DNA of 64,000 nt from Lophius americanus (taxonomy: Eukaryota; Chordata; Actinopteri; Lophiiformes; Lophiidae). Shown here piece by piece: positions 11,416 to 23,905 of the stretch. The number at the start of each line of letters is the position of its first letter. Position 1 is the stretch's first letter. The notes beneath the pieces are model-generated. The model saw nothing but the letters and a program-made list of their open reading frames with translations, searched no databases and was not told the origin of the DNA. A program made the translations under genes and the position numbers. The DNA lies in contig JBBDHG010000051.1 of NCBI GenBank assembly GCA_037951165.1, positions 6,298,001-6,362,000 of the forward strand, given 5' to 3'.

Positions 11416-13145
11416 ATTAATTATTACATTTGAGCATTTCTGTCTACTTTTACGGCACATTGTGGTTTTTCAGTGAGTACATTTTTAGGCTTGTTTTAAA
11501 GATTCTAGCCATTCAAGATGTTCATACCCCACTGGCAAATTTGTTTGTTACTCATTTCAATACTATTTGGTTAGAAGAGAGATAAGAATATATAGCTTCT
11601 TTTTAGCTTTATTTCAGTGCACTTCATGATTGGGAATTAAGTCGGCTCCGCAACCTTCAGTGAAGTAGAGGCATCTCTTATGGCATGGACATTTTACTTA
11701 AACGCCATGTCCATCAACAGCAGCAGGATGGGCAATCACAAAATAGAAGCATGAGAAGGTTGACTCTGAAAATTAGGCCCAGAATGATGACAAACTAATA
11801 ACTGGGTTAGATGATGTCCAGGATATGCTGTTCTGACAAACATTATGAAGAACAGTGGTAGGCTGCAGCATCTGTCGGCTCATCTCCTCCACAGCATCAT
11901 GAATCCTGCTTGCAACGTCCATTCAGATCTCAGGTGTGAGGGAGAAAGAGATGAAGAGATGAGGATAAGGAAGGAATCAAGGACGAAGAGCAGTGCAGAG
12001 AACTGTAACAGCTGTAGTAATTATGGCAGAAGGACAGGAAATATGCAGACTGACATTTGATGTTGTGAAAACACTGGGTCCATGAAAGCATGAGGTCGGA
12101 GTGGACGGATGGAATCTGCTTGTTTGTTTTGACACTTATGATATGAATATCAGTTTGCATCTTATACGGAAATCAAATTATTCCGTTCCTTTAGACAGTA
12201 TAGTATACAGTATTGTGTGATTTATTTGATCAGAACATAAAGACACTGTTTATTTTAACTGAGAACTGTACTTCCTCTGAGGCAGTGGTTTCCAAAAGCA
12301 GCAACAGCTGTTTTCCCGTGAGACAATCTACATCCTCTTTAGGACCCACAGGCCCAGGGACATCTCACTATGATGTCTTCTCTTCATTATTCTGTTGTGT
12401 AAGCTAAAAGAAAACAAATTATACAGCTTTTCTGTATTCGCTTCATTTAAAGTAATACTTTAAATTACTTTACATTTAAAGTATTACTTCAAATGTAGCG
12501 AATTGTTTTAGTGACAATTTAGCCACGTACGATTTGTTGCATGGAACAGTGTGCCTTGGATTTTCTTCAAGTTTGTGGTTAAACCCTTCATAGAGGACAT
12601 TTTTAGAACAGTTACAAACTTGAAGTAATTCTCTAACGGACCTAACCATCTTCACTGAGCACCTGATTCTCATTTGCTTCACCAATGACCCTTGGCAGCG
12701 TTTCTATCCATTCATTGTTATTACGTTACATTACTGTACCAACTGCACACAAGTTTCAGTTAGAAGAGGAATCAGCAGACATTTGATTACATCCGTCACC
12801 CATATAATTCAAACCACCTGCCTACTATGGTGTCGATTTTTCTACTGCTACCAAAACAGCTCAGGGGTCCGTTGTCCCTTGTGAGAACCTTTCAATCAGG
12901 CCAGGAACACCCAACAAGACCTTTATTTCTGGATATTCTCTGACCCAGTCGACTGGTCACAATTTGGATCCAGTCAGAGTCACACACACTCTTAAACTTG
13001 TCTACTTCTCCTGCTACCAACATATCAACAAAATGAGACAAAATGTTTACTTGGTGTCCGATAAATCCCCCTCGTTGACAGATGTCATGGCAACAAGATT
13101 ATCAAAGTTATTCTGACTTCATGTCTGAATGGTTATAATATTATG
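11416..13145. other. Unassigned intergenic sequence
   Basis: No supported gene. Contains the near-perfect inverted repeat at 12,446-12,493. Short ORFs here have no domain resemblance. Confidence 0.5.
12446..12493. repeat. 19-bp inverted repeat, one mismatch
   Basis: The arms 12,446-12,464 and 12,475-12,493 pair at 18 of 19 positions across a 10-nt loop (TTTAAAGTAATACTTTAAA type). Confidence 0.85.
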
Positions 13146-13149
13146 GCCA

Positions 13150-13335
13150 ATCATATCCCCGAAAAGATGTGGTTATTAAACAATCGCCATTGCTGCCAAC
13201 ACAGATCCTTTGTGTTAACGCAATGACTAAAAAACTTTCATGGATCATTTTCAAATTTCGTACCAACATAGACCTTACGGGGAAGAACTAGATTTTGGGA
13301 AAGTTCAGTGGCACATGTGGCCATAATTGACCTAC
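13150..13335 (+). mobile_element. Helentron-like repeat, copy 6 (5' part)
   Basis: Begins 'catatccccgaaaagatgtgg', then 'attaaacaatcgccattgct', 'cagatcctttgtgttaacgc', 'ttcatggatcattttc', 'aacatagacctta' and 'gattttgggaaagtt'. Same order and 5' end as copies 4 and 5; truncated near 13,335. Confidence 0.65.
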
Positions 13336-14250
13336 TAACAGCTTGACCAACAATGGTTTTGAAGTGTATAGTTACATATATTTCCATTTAAGCGGTCTGA
13401 CTAAATAGGTGATTCTATGAAAAAATGTAAGTCTACACACAAATAGCCTTCTCACAAGAACGTGATGGAGATGTTCCCACTGTGTGTACTTAGGTTAGTG
13501 AGTTCACAGTTTCATAAAGTTCAGCTCTCCATCTCCTCAGTGCTGGCTTCCATCCAAGTTCTGACTGTGCATCAGGATGCTGGATGTTTTCACTGTATTC
13601 AGGAAGAGCAGACTTTTAACGGCTAATTCTCTTCATGATTTGATAATCAAATCAACTTATTTCAAGTGACTTTATTGAACTAGCATCAAAGAAAAATTAT
13701 ATCAGGGAATTTTCAAACTAACCAACAATACCAGTAGCACTGTGCTTAAAGGTTTTAATTGTGATTGAAGAAATAGACCAAATGACCCACACCTTTCATA
13801 AAGAGTGAAGATGAGCTGCTACATTTTGGAACCTGGTTGAGTCATGACTTTTTTCAATAGGTCATTTCTAGGTTTGTTATGGACAGGGTTCTAGTCTCTA
13901 TCAATGATTTTGTAGGTTTATTACTATAGGTTTATTTTGATGGTTTAGTTCACTGAATCACCTATTTTACATTTTTTTTCGGACTATGGAAGGAAGCCAG
14001 AGTAGTTGGAGTAGATGGACTTCAGCCTGGAACCAAGTTGCTGTTCCTGGTCGACTCACTGCACCTCTGTACTGCCCATAAATGAAACAATTAAATGTTC
14101 CAAACCATTTCATTCATTCATTATCTGCAACTACTTATCTGGATTAGGATTGGCTTGAGCCATTCAAATTGGTATTTTCCATGAAGTAAAAGAAAATGCT
14201 CGCCATATATCATGTCTTTTACTGACCCGTTTTTGTACTGACTTCCATTC
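13336..14250. other. Unassigned, with a short LINE 3' tail near 14.1 kb
   Basis: 14,107-14,160 ('cattcattcattatctgcaactacttatctggatt') looks like the minus-strand tail of the common teleost LINE whose plus-strand end reads 'ataagcggttagagaacatgga' at 41.9 kb. Otherwise nothing recognised. Confidence 0.4.
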
Positions 14251-14252
14251 AG

Positions 14253-14334
14253 CCCCCTCCCCTCTCCTCCTCTCCTCCATTCCTCCTCTCCTCCTCTCCT
14301 CCTCTCCTCCTCTCCTCCTCTCCTCCTCTCCTCT
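14253..14334. repeat. Polypyrimidine (CCTCCTCT)n tract
   Basis: About 80 bp of pure C/T on the plus strand except for one 'at' at 14,279-14,280, with an 8-bp period. The overlapping minus-strand ORFs (EERRRGGEEERR-like) are repeat artefacts. Confidence 0.9.
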
Positions 14335-15760
14335 AAGCCGAACATTATCATGGCATGCTGGATGAGTCAACTGAACAATATAAGCAGCTAATTGTATTTA
14401 ATGATGAGACCCTGTTCTCACAAAACATGGCAGAAGAATTAATGGCCACTTAAAAGTGTGTGCTTAGTCAAAATGCTGATGATCTTGTTGATGCAAGAGA
14501 GTAAACACCTCTGATAATGTCACTGTTTCTTAAACCTGACTGATCAAAAAATACTTTTCTCATAGAAAAGCCCCATGATTTGCATGGACATTAATGTAGA
14601 GATTAACACTCACGTGAGTGTGAGAAAAACACATTCCATTTTGTATCGCAGTGAGGAGATCATCAATTGTTGTATCCTACACAGGGCAGACGATGATGAT
14701 TTCACCAAAATTACATTACTGGATCCTTAAAAAATACTTCTAGCATTCGGAATTATGCATTAATGATAAATTATCCATCTATCTAGAGATAGATTCTTGT
14801 CAACAGACCCATTTCAATTTCTCTGGAACTGCCTTATCTCAGGTCTCTGTCTTCAAACTGACTCCAAATGCATATTTGTATCCCTCAGATCTGGATCTGG
14901 GTCCTATTACACACAGTGGCGGAACATCCTGAGTTTTCGGTGGTTGGTTATGTGTATTTTGATTGCGGTAAAGGGGGTAAAACTCCTCTTGAGCAGTTGG
15001 CTGATGTGCTGACGTTCTGCGGTAAATGTTTTCATCTCTGGTTTTGGATGTAACTAACAGCATGTTCTGCTGCTGTGGCTTGCCCTTCTGTTAACCCTCT
15101 TGTAGTGTTGGTTTGGTCGAGGACTTTCCAACTGTTAGCACTTCTAGCCTACAAAATTCATCTCTCTACCCTTTTCTGTCCATCTCAGTGTGTCATAAGC
15201 TCAGTTCTCTACGACTTAATTTAGCAGTAACGCTACATGTAATACATGTAGTTTACTGCAGTTGAGTGAAAGTTACACTGTACTGTACATGTAGCTATTG
15301 AGGAGCAGCCCATTATAGCTCTTTGCTATCGTTTAGCAGCTCCAAAGCATTTGGAGTTTGAAGACATAGGAATACTAGCACATCCTCTCCCAATGAAGGT
15401 GTCCAGAACTCAAACTTTCTATCTGTACAATTTTCTACCAAATACAATTTCGAAGAGAGAAAACCTACTAAAGGCCAGGGACAACTCTATCTCCACAAAC
15501 AACAATGTATCAAGCCATTTATCCTTATTACGTCTCTGAGAAATGGGTATAAACTCATGGATCAGAGACTTTAAAGTCTTATTCAGACGATCAACAGTCC
15601 TTCAGTCTGTGGGTGGTTTACGCTGGTCCAAATACACTCATTGCGCAGTAATCCTTAAATTACCCTCAGCGTTCATTTCATAAACAATGCATCCAGATTA
15701 GTCAGAATGTCTTTTGGGAGTCCGACCAAAGAAACAATGCCTAAGCAGCAATCTTTGCAG
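14335..15760. other. Unassigned intergenic sequence
   Basis: No gene or named repeat supported. Overlapping ORFs on opposite strands at 14.8-15.06 kb have no recognisable domains. Confidence 0.5.
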
Positions 15761-15764
15761 AGGT

Positions 15765-16470
15765 GCTTCACAGTGGTACTTCTTCTTCTTCAGGTTGTTC
15801 CCTTTAGGGTCGCCATAGCGGATCATTTGTTTCCATCTCTCCCCGTCACATCAACCAACAGCCTTGTCTTCGCTCACCACATCCAGACTCCGTGATGTCT
15901 AACCTTGGATGTCCCTCTGATGTGCTTCTTCTAATTCTGTCCATCATTGTCACTCCCAGAGAACATCTGGTCGGGTTCAACTCTGCCCCCTCCAGCTCTG
16001 CCTCCTGTCTGTTGGACAGAGTCACTGTCTCTAAACCATCCAGCAGAGCTGCTTTTATTACCGTCTTGTAAAACTTTCCCTCCACTCTTGCTGCGCCTCA
16101 TCCGTCACAGATAACTATTGACAATCTAACAGTTGACCCCAAGTACTTAAACTGCTGCACCTTCTTCCCCTCTACTGACCTGTTCTTCACCTTGCATCCT
16201 CACCGTTCCACCTGCATCCCCTTCATTCACACACATGTATTCTGTCTTACCGCGATTAACTTTCTCTTCCCTTCATGGCATACCTCCACCAATCCTCTCA
16301 CTACAGATCACAATGTCATCCACCAACATCATAGTCCAGGCAGACTCCTGTCTGACCTCATCTGTCAGCCTGTCCATCATAATAGCAAACAAGAAGGGCA
16401 TAGAGCCAAATATGAAACAGTCCTATCTCCATCTTGAACCATCCGTCACTTCTTCTGCACACCTCACCGC
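15765..16470 (-). pseudogene. RTE-type LINE reverse transcriptase 3' part
   Basis: Minus-strand pieces in family order: the RT catalytic surroundings (DDIVIC-like, near 16,320, degraded), 'KTEYMCVNEGDAGGTVRMQG' near 16,250-16,170, then GKFYKTVIKAALLDGLETVT and NRQEAELEGAEL (16,085-15,960), SLGVTMMDRIRR, and finally MDVVKEDMRLVDVTGRDGNK-like codons. The 3' end has an (AAG)n-like tail near 15,777-15,790. It covers the second half of a fish RTE LINE ORF with several frameshifts and stops. No functional protein. Confidence 0.75.
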
Positions 16471-17285
16471 TGTGGTTTTGCTCTAATAGAATTTTGTGTG
16501 GGAGATGGGAAAAGCCAGCATCACGTGTGTTGAATACAAAGCTGGAATCAGGGTCGCATTCTTCATGATGCCACAGTGATACTTGACTTAACTTAAGCAT
16601 ATAACTAAGGAGACTGACCCAAACCATTAACATCAGTGGTGATAGCTTTAGGGTTTAGGTTACTTTCCAAAGTGCAGATTAAGAGACCCACACAAAGACT
16701 CTGCTGGAATATGAGATTTAAGACTTTATTGTCCCCACAGGAATTTTCTTTTCCACAGCAGTGTACAGGATCAAACTGGATTGCAGAATTTTGGGTGAAT
16801 GCAGATGAGTGGTTTTTAAAAAAAATCTATGACACAGATAGAGCAAATGGAAAAACAGAGACAACAAAATAATCGACACGATCGGCTTACAGTCCAGCCT
16901 CCAAACTGCTACTGTGTCATGGTTTTGTCTGTTTTGCCTTAGTTTTTTTGAATGAACATTATTGAACATTGTCTTTTATTTGTAGTTAATCTGTCTGTAA
17001 ACCTGCTTCTCTTAATTTCATCTGTGGGTTCAGTTGCAGTTTAGCACTTGCTACTTGGGCTCTTAATAAATTTAATCCTTGGTGTAATACTATGATGATT
17101 AAGTGTTCCTTTAATTTTTTGAATGTCAAAAAGGTATAGCTTATCATTGCATATTTTATTTACATTTTACACAGCATCCAAAAAAGGGGTTTATACTTAT
17201 CAAGTTGGTTTCATTTCAGAGCGGAACCTCTTCACTTATTATATTAGCTGATTGTGGACCAGCCACATGACAGCACAGGTTTTCA
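16471..17285. other. Unassigned, with a retroposon-like tail at 16.7 kb
   Basis: 16,710-16,770 ('agacttTATTgtccccacaggaattttc') resembles the minus-strand tail of a frequent fish retroposon ending in an AATAAAGTC-type signal; it is followed by A-rich sequence. Nothing else recognised. Confidence 0.35.
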
Positions 17286-17288
17286 TTT

Positions 17289-18350
<1,062 letters not shown>

Positions 18351-18354
18351 ATTC

Positions 18355-18560
18355 TGTCAGTACTTTCCGTTTCTGTTTGTTTGTGAGCAGGATTACGGTA
18401 AAACTACAGGACGGATTTGCAAAAGATTTTACCCAGAGGTAGGATTTGGCACATCCTAAAGGTGAAACATGTTCAGTGGCTTCACGTATTTCACACCATT
18501 TTAAATAAAACTAGAAAAAAGCACCCAGAGAGGGCAAACCTCTGCAAAGCCACAACAGTA
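18355..18560 (+). mobile_element. Dispersed teleost repeat (AGCAGGATTACG type)
   Basis: Carries 'tgtttgtttgtgagcaggattacggtaaaactacaggacggattt' and then 'gagagggcaaacctctgcaaa'. Both phrases are typical of a frequent fish interspersed repeat. Related ends occur at 33.41-33.54, 52.30-52.34 and 55.63-55.76 kb. No coding sequence. Confidence 0.5.
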
Positions 18561-21135
18561 GCCAAGGTTTAGGAACAATTCTGCAGATTTCTCCATTATA
18601 GTCTGAGTTATGTCAGCCTCTAAATCTATCGAAAAAAACCTCTCTGAGCACCTATCAAATACTCTGAAGCCGGTCATCTCCTGTGCCTTCCACTTTCAGC
18701 TCACTAAGCTTCTAGCTCCACCCGCAAACGAACATCATAAGAACCTTCAAAACTCGGCTCTAAGCTCCACCCCAAAAAAACATCAAAGGACTAAAGGCCC
18801 CCCTTTTAATAAAACTGCAATAAATAACCATATAATATTGTAACAATTTTAATAAAACAATCATTTGTATTGAACGCACCAGATAATATGAGTTGATGTC
18901 TTCACGTACCCTCACCACTGCATATTGCCTCAGTTATTCAGTCCAAACAGGAAGAAAACAGCTGCTTTGGAAAGCGTGCACATCCACACAAGTAATCGGT
19001 GGCACAAAGAATGAATATGCATAAAGGACTTACTGTGGAGAGTTAACTTAAAACAAATGATGTATAAAACATTTTTTAACTTTTCTTTTACCAAAAACCA
19101 TCTATATGTATTTATCTCCTCCGATGGGGAATTTAGCCTCACCGTTTTACTTGTATTTAATGTTTGCGGTCGATAGGCGTGTTTTTAGGAACTCTTGGTG
19201 CAGTTGTTTACTCTTATGCCTCGTAATAAGAGACTATCATGTTTGAATCCATAGATGGTGGGTTGTTTATTTTAGTGTGTTCCAAGCAAGTTATCCCACA
19301 GGCAATATGATCAAATCTTCATAATAAAGGAACGGCGTGCTTACAGGATGTTTTTGGTTTTCGGAAAAGGCATCACAGATTATGCTATACATAATGTAGT
19401 CTATAGCTGCAAATCTTTCCATCTAGCTAATCTGGACTAAATGGATCATGATTCTTTGAAGAAGGGAAACATGCAGGGTGGTCCCACGAACATCAGTGGA
19501 CCTTGCTTTCACCACTTTTGTAAGTACACCCACTACAGACGGACAACACACAAATAGGTGGTGGGTTCAAAGGGGGCATGGAGTCCACGTCCCCAGATGA
19601 AGCTGTAACATGATGATGTAACAGTGCCACTTAAAAACATGAGCAATAACGATACAACAATCCTCATAAAGCCTTACCATACCTTCAAGGATAAATGAAA
19701 CTTTCTTTCTGCCTCCCTCAACTGATTCTGCGATAATTGCAGGAGATTGTCGCCCCCACACATGAATGGGGCAACTTGGTTTGCTCCACACCACAAATCA
19801 AACATCCTCAGAATCCCACAAATGCTTTCCAGGTTGGTTTTACATCCCACATGTGACCCAGTTGCAACCATGTGACACTACCCCACATGAAGTCAGCTAC
19901 ACAGTAGAGACCTCCACAGCACTGGTTTGCTTACCCCACTCCCAGCCAGCAGACTTGTGAGTACTAGCGTCCCACTCCGATCCTCCGTGTCCAATCTCAT
20001 CTGAGTCTGACATGATTTAAAAAACAACAAAAGAAACATTTCTCATAATGCATATATTATTTAATGGGTGGTTACCTTTTTTGCATAGACAAAGAATGAA
20101 TGTGCATTTAGCCATTATTTTAATTCACATGAAAGTCTTTACATCCCCGAATTTTCAAGATGAATAAATAATCTAATGGAATATGTTAACTGATTTGAAA
20201 TTTATTTTTAATCAGCGAGAAATGAAATAAAACTCATCTCAAGCAGTAAATATCAACATAAATAGCCAAGAAAATGACCGACAGCATGTATATGCCGGGA
20301 TGCCGTAAGGTATTTAGAAAAACAACTTTGAAACATGTTATGTATGCCCAAAACATAACTAAACTCAACTTTGAAAAACAAAAAAATATACAAGCTTAAC
20401 CAAATGGAGGATTTGGTCAACTTAAAAATGCTGTGGAGGAAGAGAATGTTGCTGACTGACTGCGGTCCCACTCCTGTGTGTCTCTCTTAAGACACGCACC
20501 CACAGACACTAAATGCTCTCTGATGCAGGGAGACCAAGATGAAGCCAGCAAGTTTGGAGAGCACAGTGAAACCCTCCATTGCATAAACTCATTCTCTGGT
20601 CTGGACTGTTTAACAGTCGGATGTGGAGATAATCCGCGGTTTCATCATTCCCAGTCTGAGACATATGACACAGTGTTTTCCAAAATTGCAAAATGCTCTA
20701 AGAGTTGCTTTTTGCCCAAAGGTGCTGCATCCTCCACTGGGACAAGGACTGGTTTCGACTATAGCTCCTGGATCATTTCCTCTGCACCTTTGGATGGGAT
20801 AGGGATATCCCCACTGAAACTCTTTAAAATACTTTCTTCTCTTCTATGACTTCATTAATTATTTGTTCATTTTTCGTCCGACCTGTGTTTTCAATTTTTT
20901 CGACTAATGCGCTATCTTCACAGGAATAACATTACCTGGGAAGATGTGGTCATTTGTAATAATTGCAGAGGATGTCTGAAATAATAATCATGTGTGAATG
21001 CGCCATACCTTAAATTTTTTGAGATGTCCCATGAGAATGGACATCCTCAGTAATTCATTTTTTCTGCCTCTTTCCCAATTATGGCATCTATGTCGTAGAT
21101 AATGAAAGACTTGTTTTGTTACATCAGTTCTCGCG
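18561..21135. other. Unassigned intergenic sequence
   Basis: No gene or named repeat supported. The longest ORF (20,478-20,849, plus) has no recognisable domain and normal intergenic composition. Confidence 0.45.
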
Positions 21136-21139
21136 GGAC

Positions 21140-22070
21140 GATGCGTTCTCTGATCACACGCGTTGAGTGATCCTCTTCACGCTGAACAGGTAGTCCAGCT
21201 CTTCCAGGTGGGAACATCCATACGTGCAGTTGAAAGTTGGTTGAGCTGTGTCTCCTAGCCCAGTCTCAAGAGCGTGAGGATGATACTGGGAGATGGACCA
21301 TGGACCATGCCAGCAGCAGGACTTGCACCTGTTCTTTAATGGGAGGAGGAACAGGAGGAGCACTGCTACTGGCCCAAAAAATAACCTTCAGCAACTACTG
21401 TTGAGTCTGTTTCTGACCAAATTGTCAGAAACAGACTCCATGTGGGTCAATGTATTCTAGTGGAACCTGTTCTCGCAGCCCAGCACCGTGCAGCTGGATT
21501 GGTACCAGAGAAGACCAGAATGGCCAGGTTCTCCATTGGTTCCTCGCTCTCTTCACAGATGAGAGCAGGTTCCAATGAGCTCATGTGACAGACGTAAAAA
21601 GCGTCTGGAGACGTAGTGGAGAACATCATGCTGCCTGGAACATCATCCGGTTTTGGGGTGTTTTAGTGGTGGTCTGGAGAGAATATCCTGAGAGTTTCTC
21701 GCATACCTCCTCCTCCTGACTGCTGCTAGGTACCAGTATAAAATCCTCGGACCCACTGTCAGACCTTACACTGGTGCAGTGGACTTTGGGTTCCTCCTGG
21801 TTCAGGAAAAAAGCTTCACCTCATGTGACCAGAGCCTGTAGGCGGTTGTTGCCACCGACCTGAATCCAGCGGTCAAAAAGCCACCTCGAAGAACCACAGA
21901 CTGTCTAGGAGCGATTCAGAATCCTACCCTCAACAAGTTAATTTTGGTTTCCTTGACTGATCTCACATCATTTTATTCTAAATGAATTACACAAAGTATA
22001 TCAATAAAGATTTTCAACTTGAGTTCATCCAATGTGTTATTTAAGGTTTGCCTTAATTCTTCGGGCAGTG
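21140..22070 (+). pseudogene. Tc1-like transposon relic A
   Basis: DNA-level similarity to fish Tc1-like transposases runs from the N-terminal helix-turn-helix region (21,180-21,300) through 'aggaggaacaggaggagcactgc', 'gcccagcaccgtgcagct', 'ctcttcacagatgagagcagg' (LFTDESR, first catalytic Asp) and 'gctgctaggtaccag'. The 3' end 'gccttaattcttcgggcagtg' ending at 22,070 matches the usual TIR (CCCTTTATTTTTTTGAGCAGTG). The 5' TIR was not found. Many frameshifts. The transposase cut-and-paste function is lost. Confidence 0.75.
21403..21438. repeat. 15-bp perfect inverted repeat inside Tc1 relic A
   Basis: The arms 21,403-21,417 (GAGTCTGTTTCTGAC) and 21,424-21,438 are exact complements with a 6-nt loop. 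The same position in relic B (near 49,412) lacks the outer part of the left arm. Confidence 0.85.
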
Positions 22071-22074
22071 CATG

Positions 22075-23040
22075 AAATAAGAAAAAACTTCCTTTCCCTG
22101 GCGAGGAATGATTCAGTAGACACCCATATACACACATATACTTTTATATAGTACAAGGAACCAGCTCTACGAGATTACGGAAGTAGAACAATGGTCTCAT
22201 CCAGTGAACACTGGTGGGAATGGACTCTCCCACCAGTATCCACCGATTATTTCATAACTGATCTAAAGTCAGGGGGATGCTAGGAAGGTGTGTGTGTGTG
22301 TGTGTGTGTATGTGTGTGTGTGTGTGCGCAGTGAGATGTTGGCTCTCAACAGAGGAATCCCCTGTGAAAACACGAAAGCCGTCCATGGCGTTGCGTGTTA
22401 TTCTCTCTGTCTTCCTCTCTCTATGTCCCTTTCTGTCTCTGTCCTGCTAGGAGGTCATGTCCGCCAATGACCAGAGAGGGAAAAATTAACCCTTATCCTT
22501 CCTGCCTTTCCTCAGTTCATATATCTGCTTCCTAGTATTGTTTGTTGCCATGAAGCAGATGAGTAACACACACACACACAGATATGGCCAAGCTATCAGG
22601 GAGTTTCATTTAGAGTTTACACAACCATGTTAAAGGGCTCGGTTATTTATTGGGAGTGACGTTCAATGACTCATTTGAACTGACCTGATGTCACATCCTG
22701 TCCGCCGGTCAGGGAATGTTAAATACTGAAATGTTTCATTTCATCATTTTTCCTTGATCTATAAAGATTGTATTTTAAATTGTAATAACCAATATTTGGA
22801 TATTGAGTTTAGTTGCTCCCCATGACCTAAATGGTACGCGGTTGATCTGATGTGCAATCAAAGACAGACAGTATTATTATTGGAACCCATTCAAAAAAGC
22901 ATTAGAAAAATGAGTAAATTAGTAAAAAATGTCTATTTTTCATACCCATGATCTTCAATTCAAATGATTCTATTCTAAAACCTCTACCTCAAGTTACATC
23001 ATTTAAATAAACATTGGATTCTTACCATAAAACAAATATT
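22075..23040. other. Unassigned, with (TG)n at 22,288-22,328
   Basis: Only a (TG)n microsatellite with a TATG interruption (22,288-22,328) and a short (CA)n at 22,568-22,581. Confidence 0.5.
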
Positions 23041-23049
23041 TTTCTCTAA

Positions 23050-23905
23050 AACATGTGTACCGTAATTTTTTATACCCTGCTTTTAATATTAGGCCACTAT
23101 AACAAAACCATATAATATACAAACCTGAGTCTCCTTCTGTAGTGTGTGAGGAGGTTTGAGAACACATGGAGAAGATCTGAGACCATTCTTCCATACAGAA
23201 ACTCTCCAACTCCATCAGATTCTGAGCTCGAAGCAGACTCTCCTCTGGAGCACATCCCACACGTATTGTGGGGATTAGTTCAGGTGACTGACGGCCATTG
23301 AAAAACATTTATTTTGTGACCTGTGAACCGTTCTTGGGTTGATTTTTAGGTGTGCTTCAGATCTTTGTCCTGCTGGAAGGTCCAACCAAAGCCTACTTTA
23401 AGTTTACCTGAAAAAGGCTTTTAAGTTCTTATCCAAGAGTCCATGAAACCATGTATTTTAACAAGAGTTTCCTTTCCTTTTTATGCCACACCCTTCTTAG
23501 ATAGTTGTTGCCAAAAACATCTACTTTGTTCTCCTCCGGAACTGTCCGTCTGTTAGTACAACATGAGTCACAATTAAGCTTGAATGTCACGGGAGGATCC
23601 TCCAGAATTATCAGCACCTTTTGAAAACAAATGACTAAAATGTTTTAAAGGTTTGCTGATTTCCAACATATCCATTCCCTTTAAACTTTTATCGATATTT
23701 TTTGAACTAATATTTTGAACAGTTGAGAGATTTTCCATTTCCAGATTTGTGAAGCTCTACATCTTCGCACATTGTTGCTGTGTTCTCTGGTCTTACCCAT
23801 TTTGAAAAATGAAAAGAGAATGTGTCACCTCATATTTATACCCCATTAAAACAAGAAGTCAATGTTAACCACTTCAGAGTTTCTACGAAACTCTAGGGGG
23901 GGCTA
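23050..23905 (-). pseudogene. Tc1/mariner-like transposon relic, second lineage
   Basis: Minus-strand codons include EENKVDVFGNNYLRRVWHKK (family: K.E.FG.N..R.VWRK), then WTFQQDKDLKHT (family FQQDNDPKHT, second catalytic Asp region), then MELESFCMEEWSQI (family L..L..F..EEW..IP) near the C-terminus. At the 5' side, 'tatttataccccattaaaacaagaag' (23,834-23,859, plus) matches the usual leader of such fish elements. Frameshifts and stops throughout. This lineage differs from relics A and B. Confidence 0.7.
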
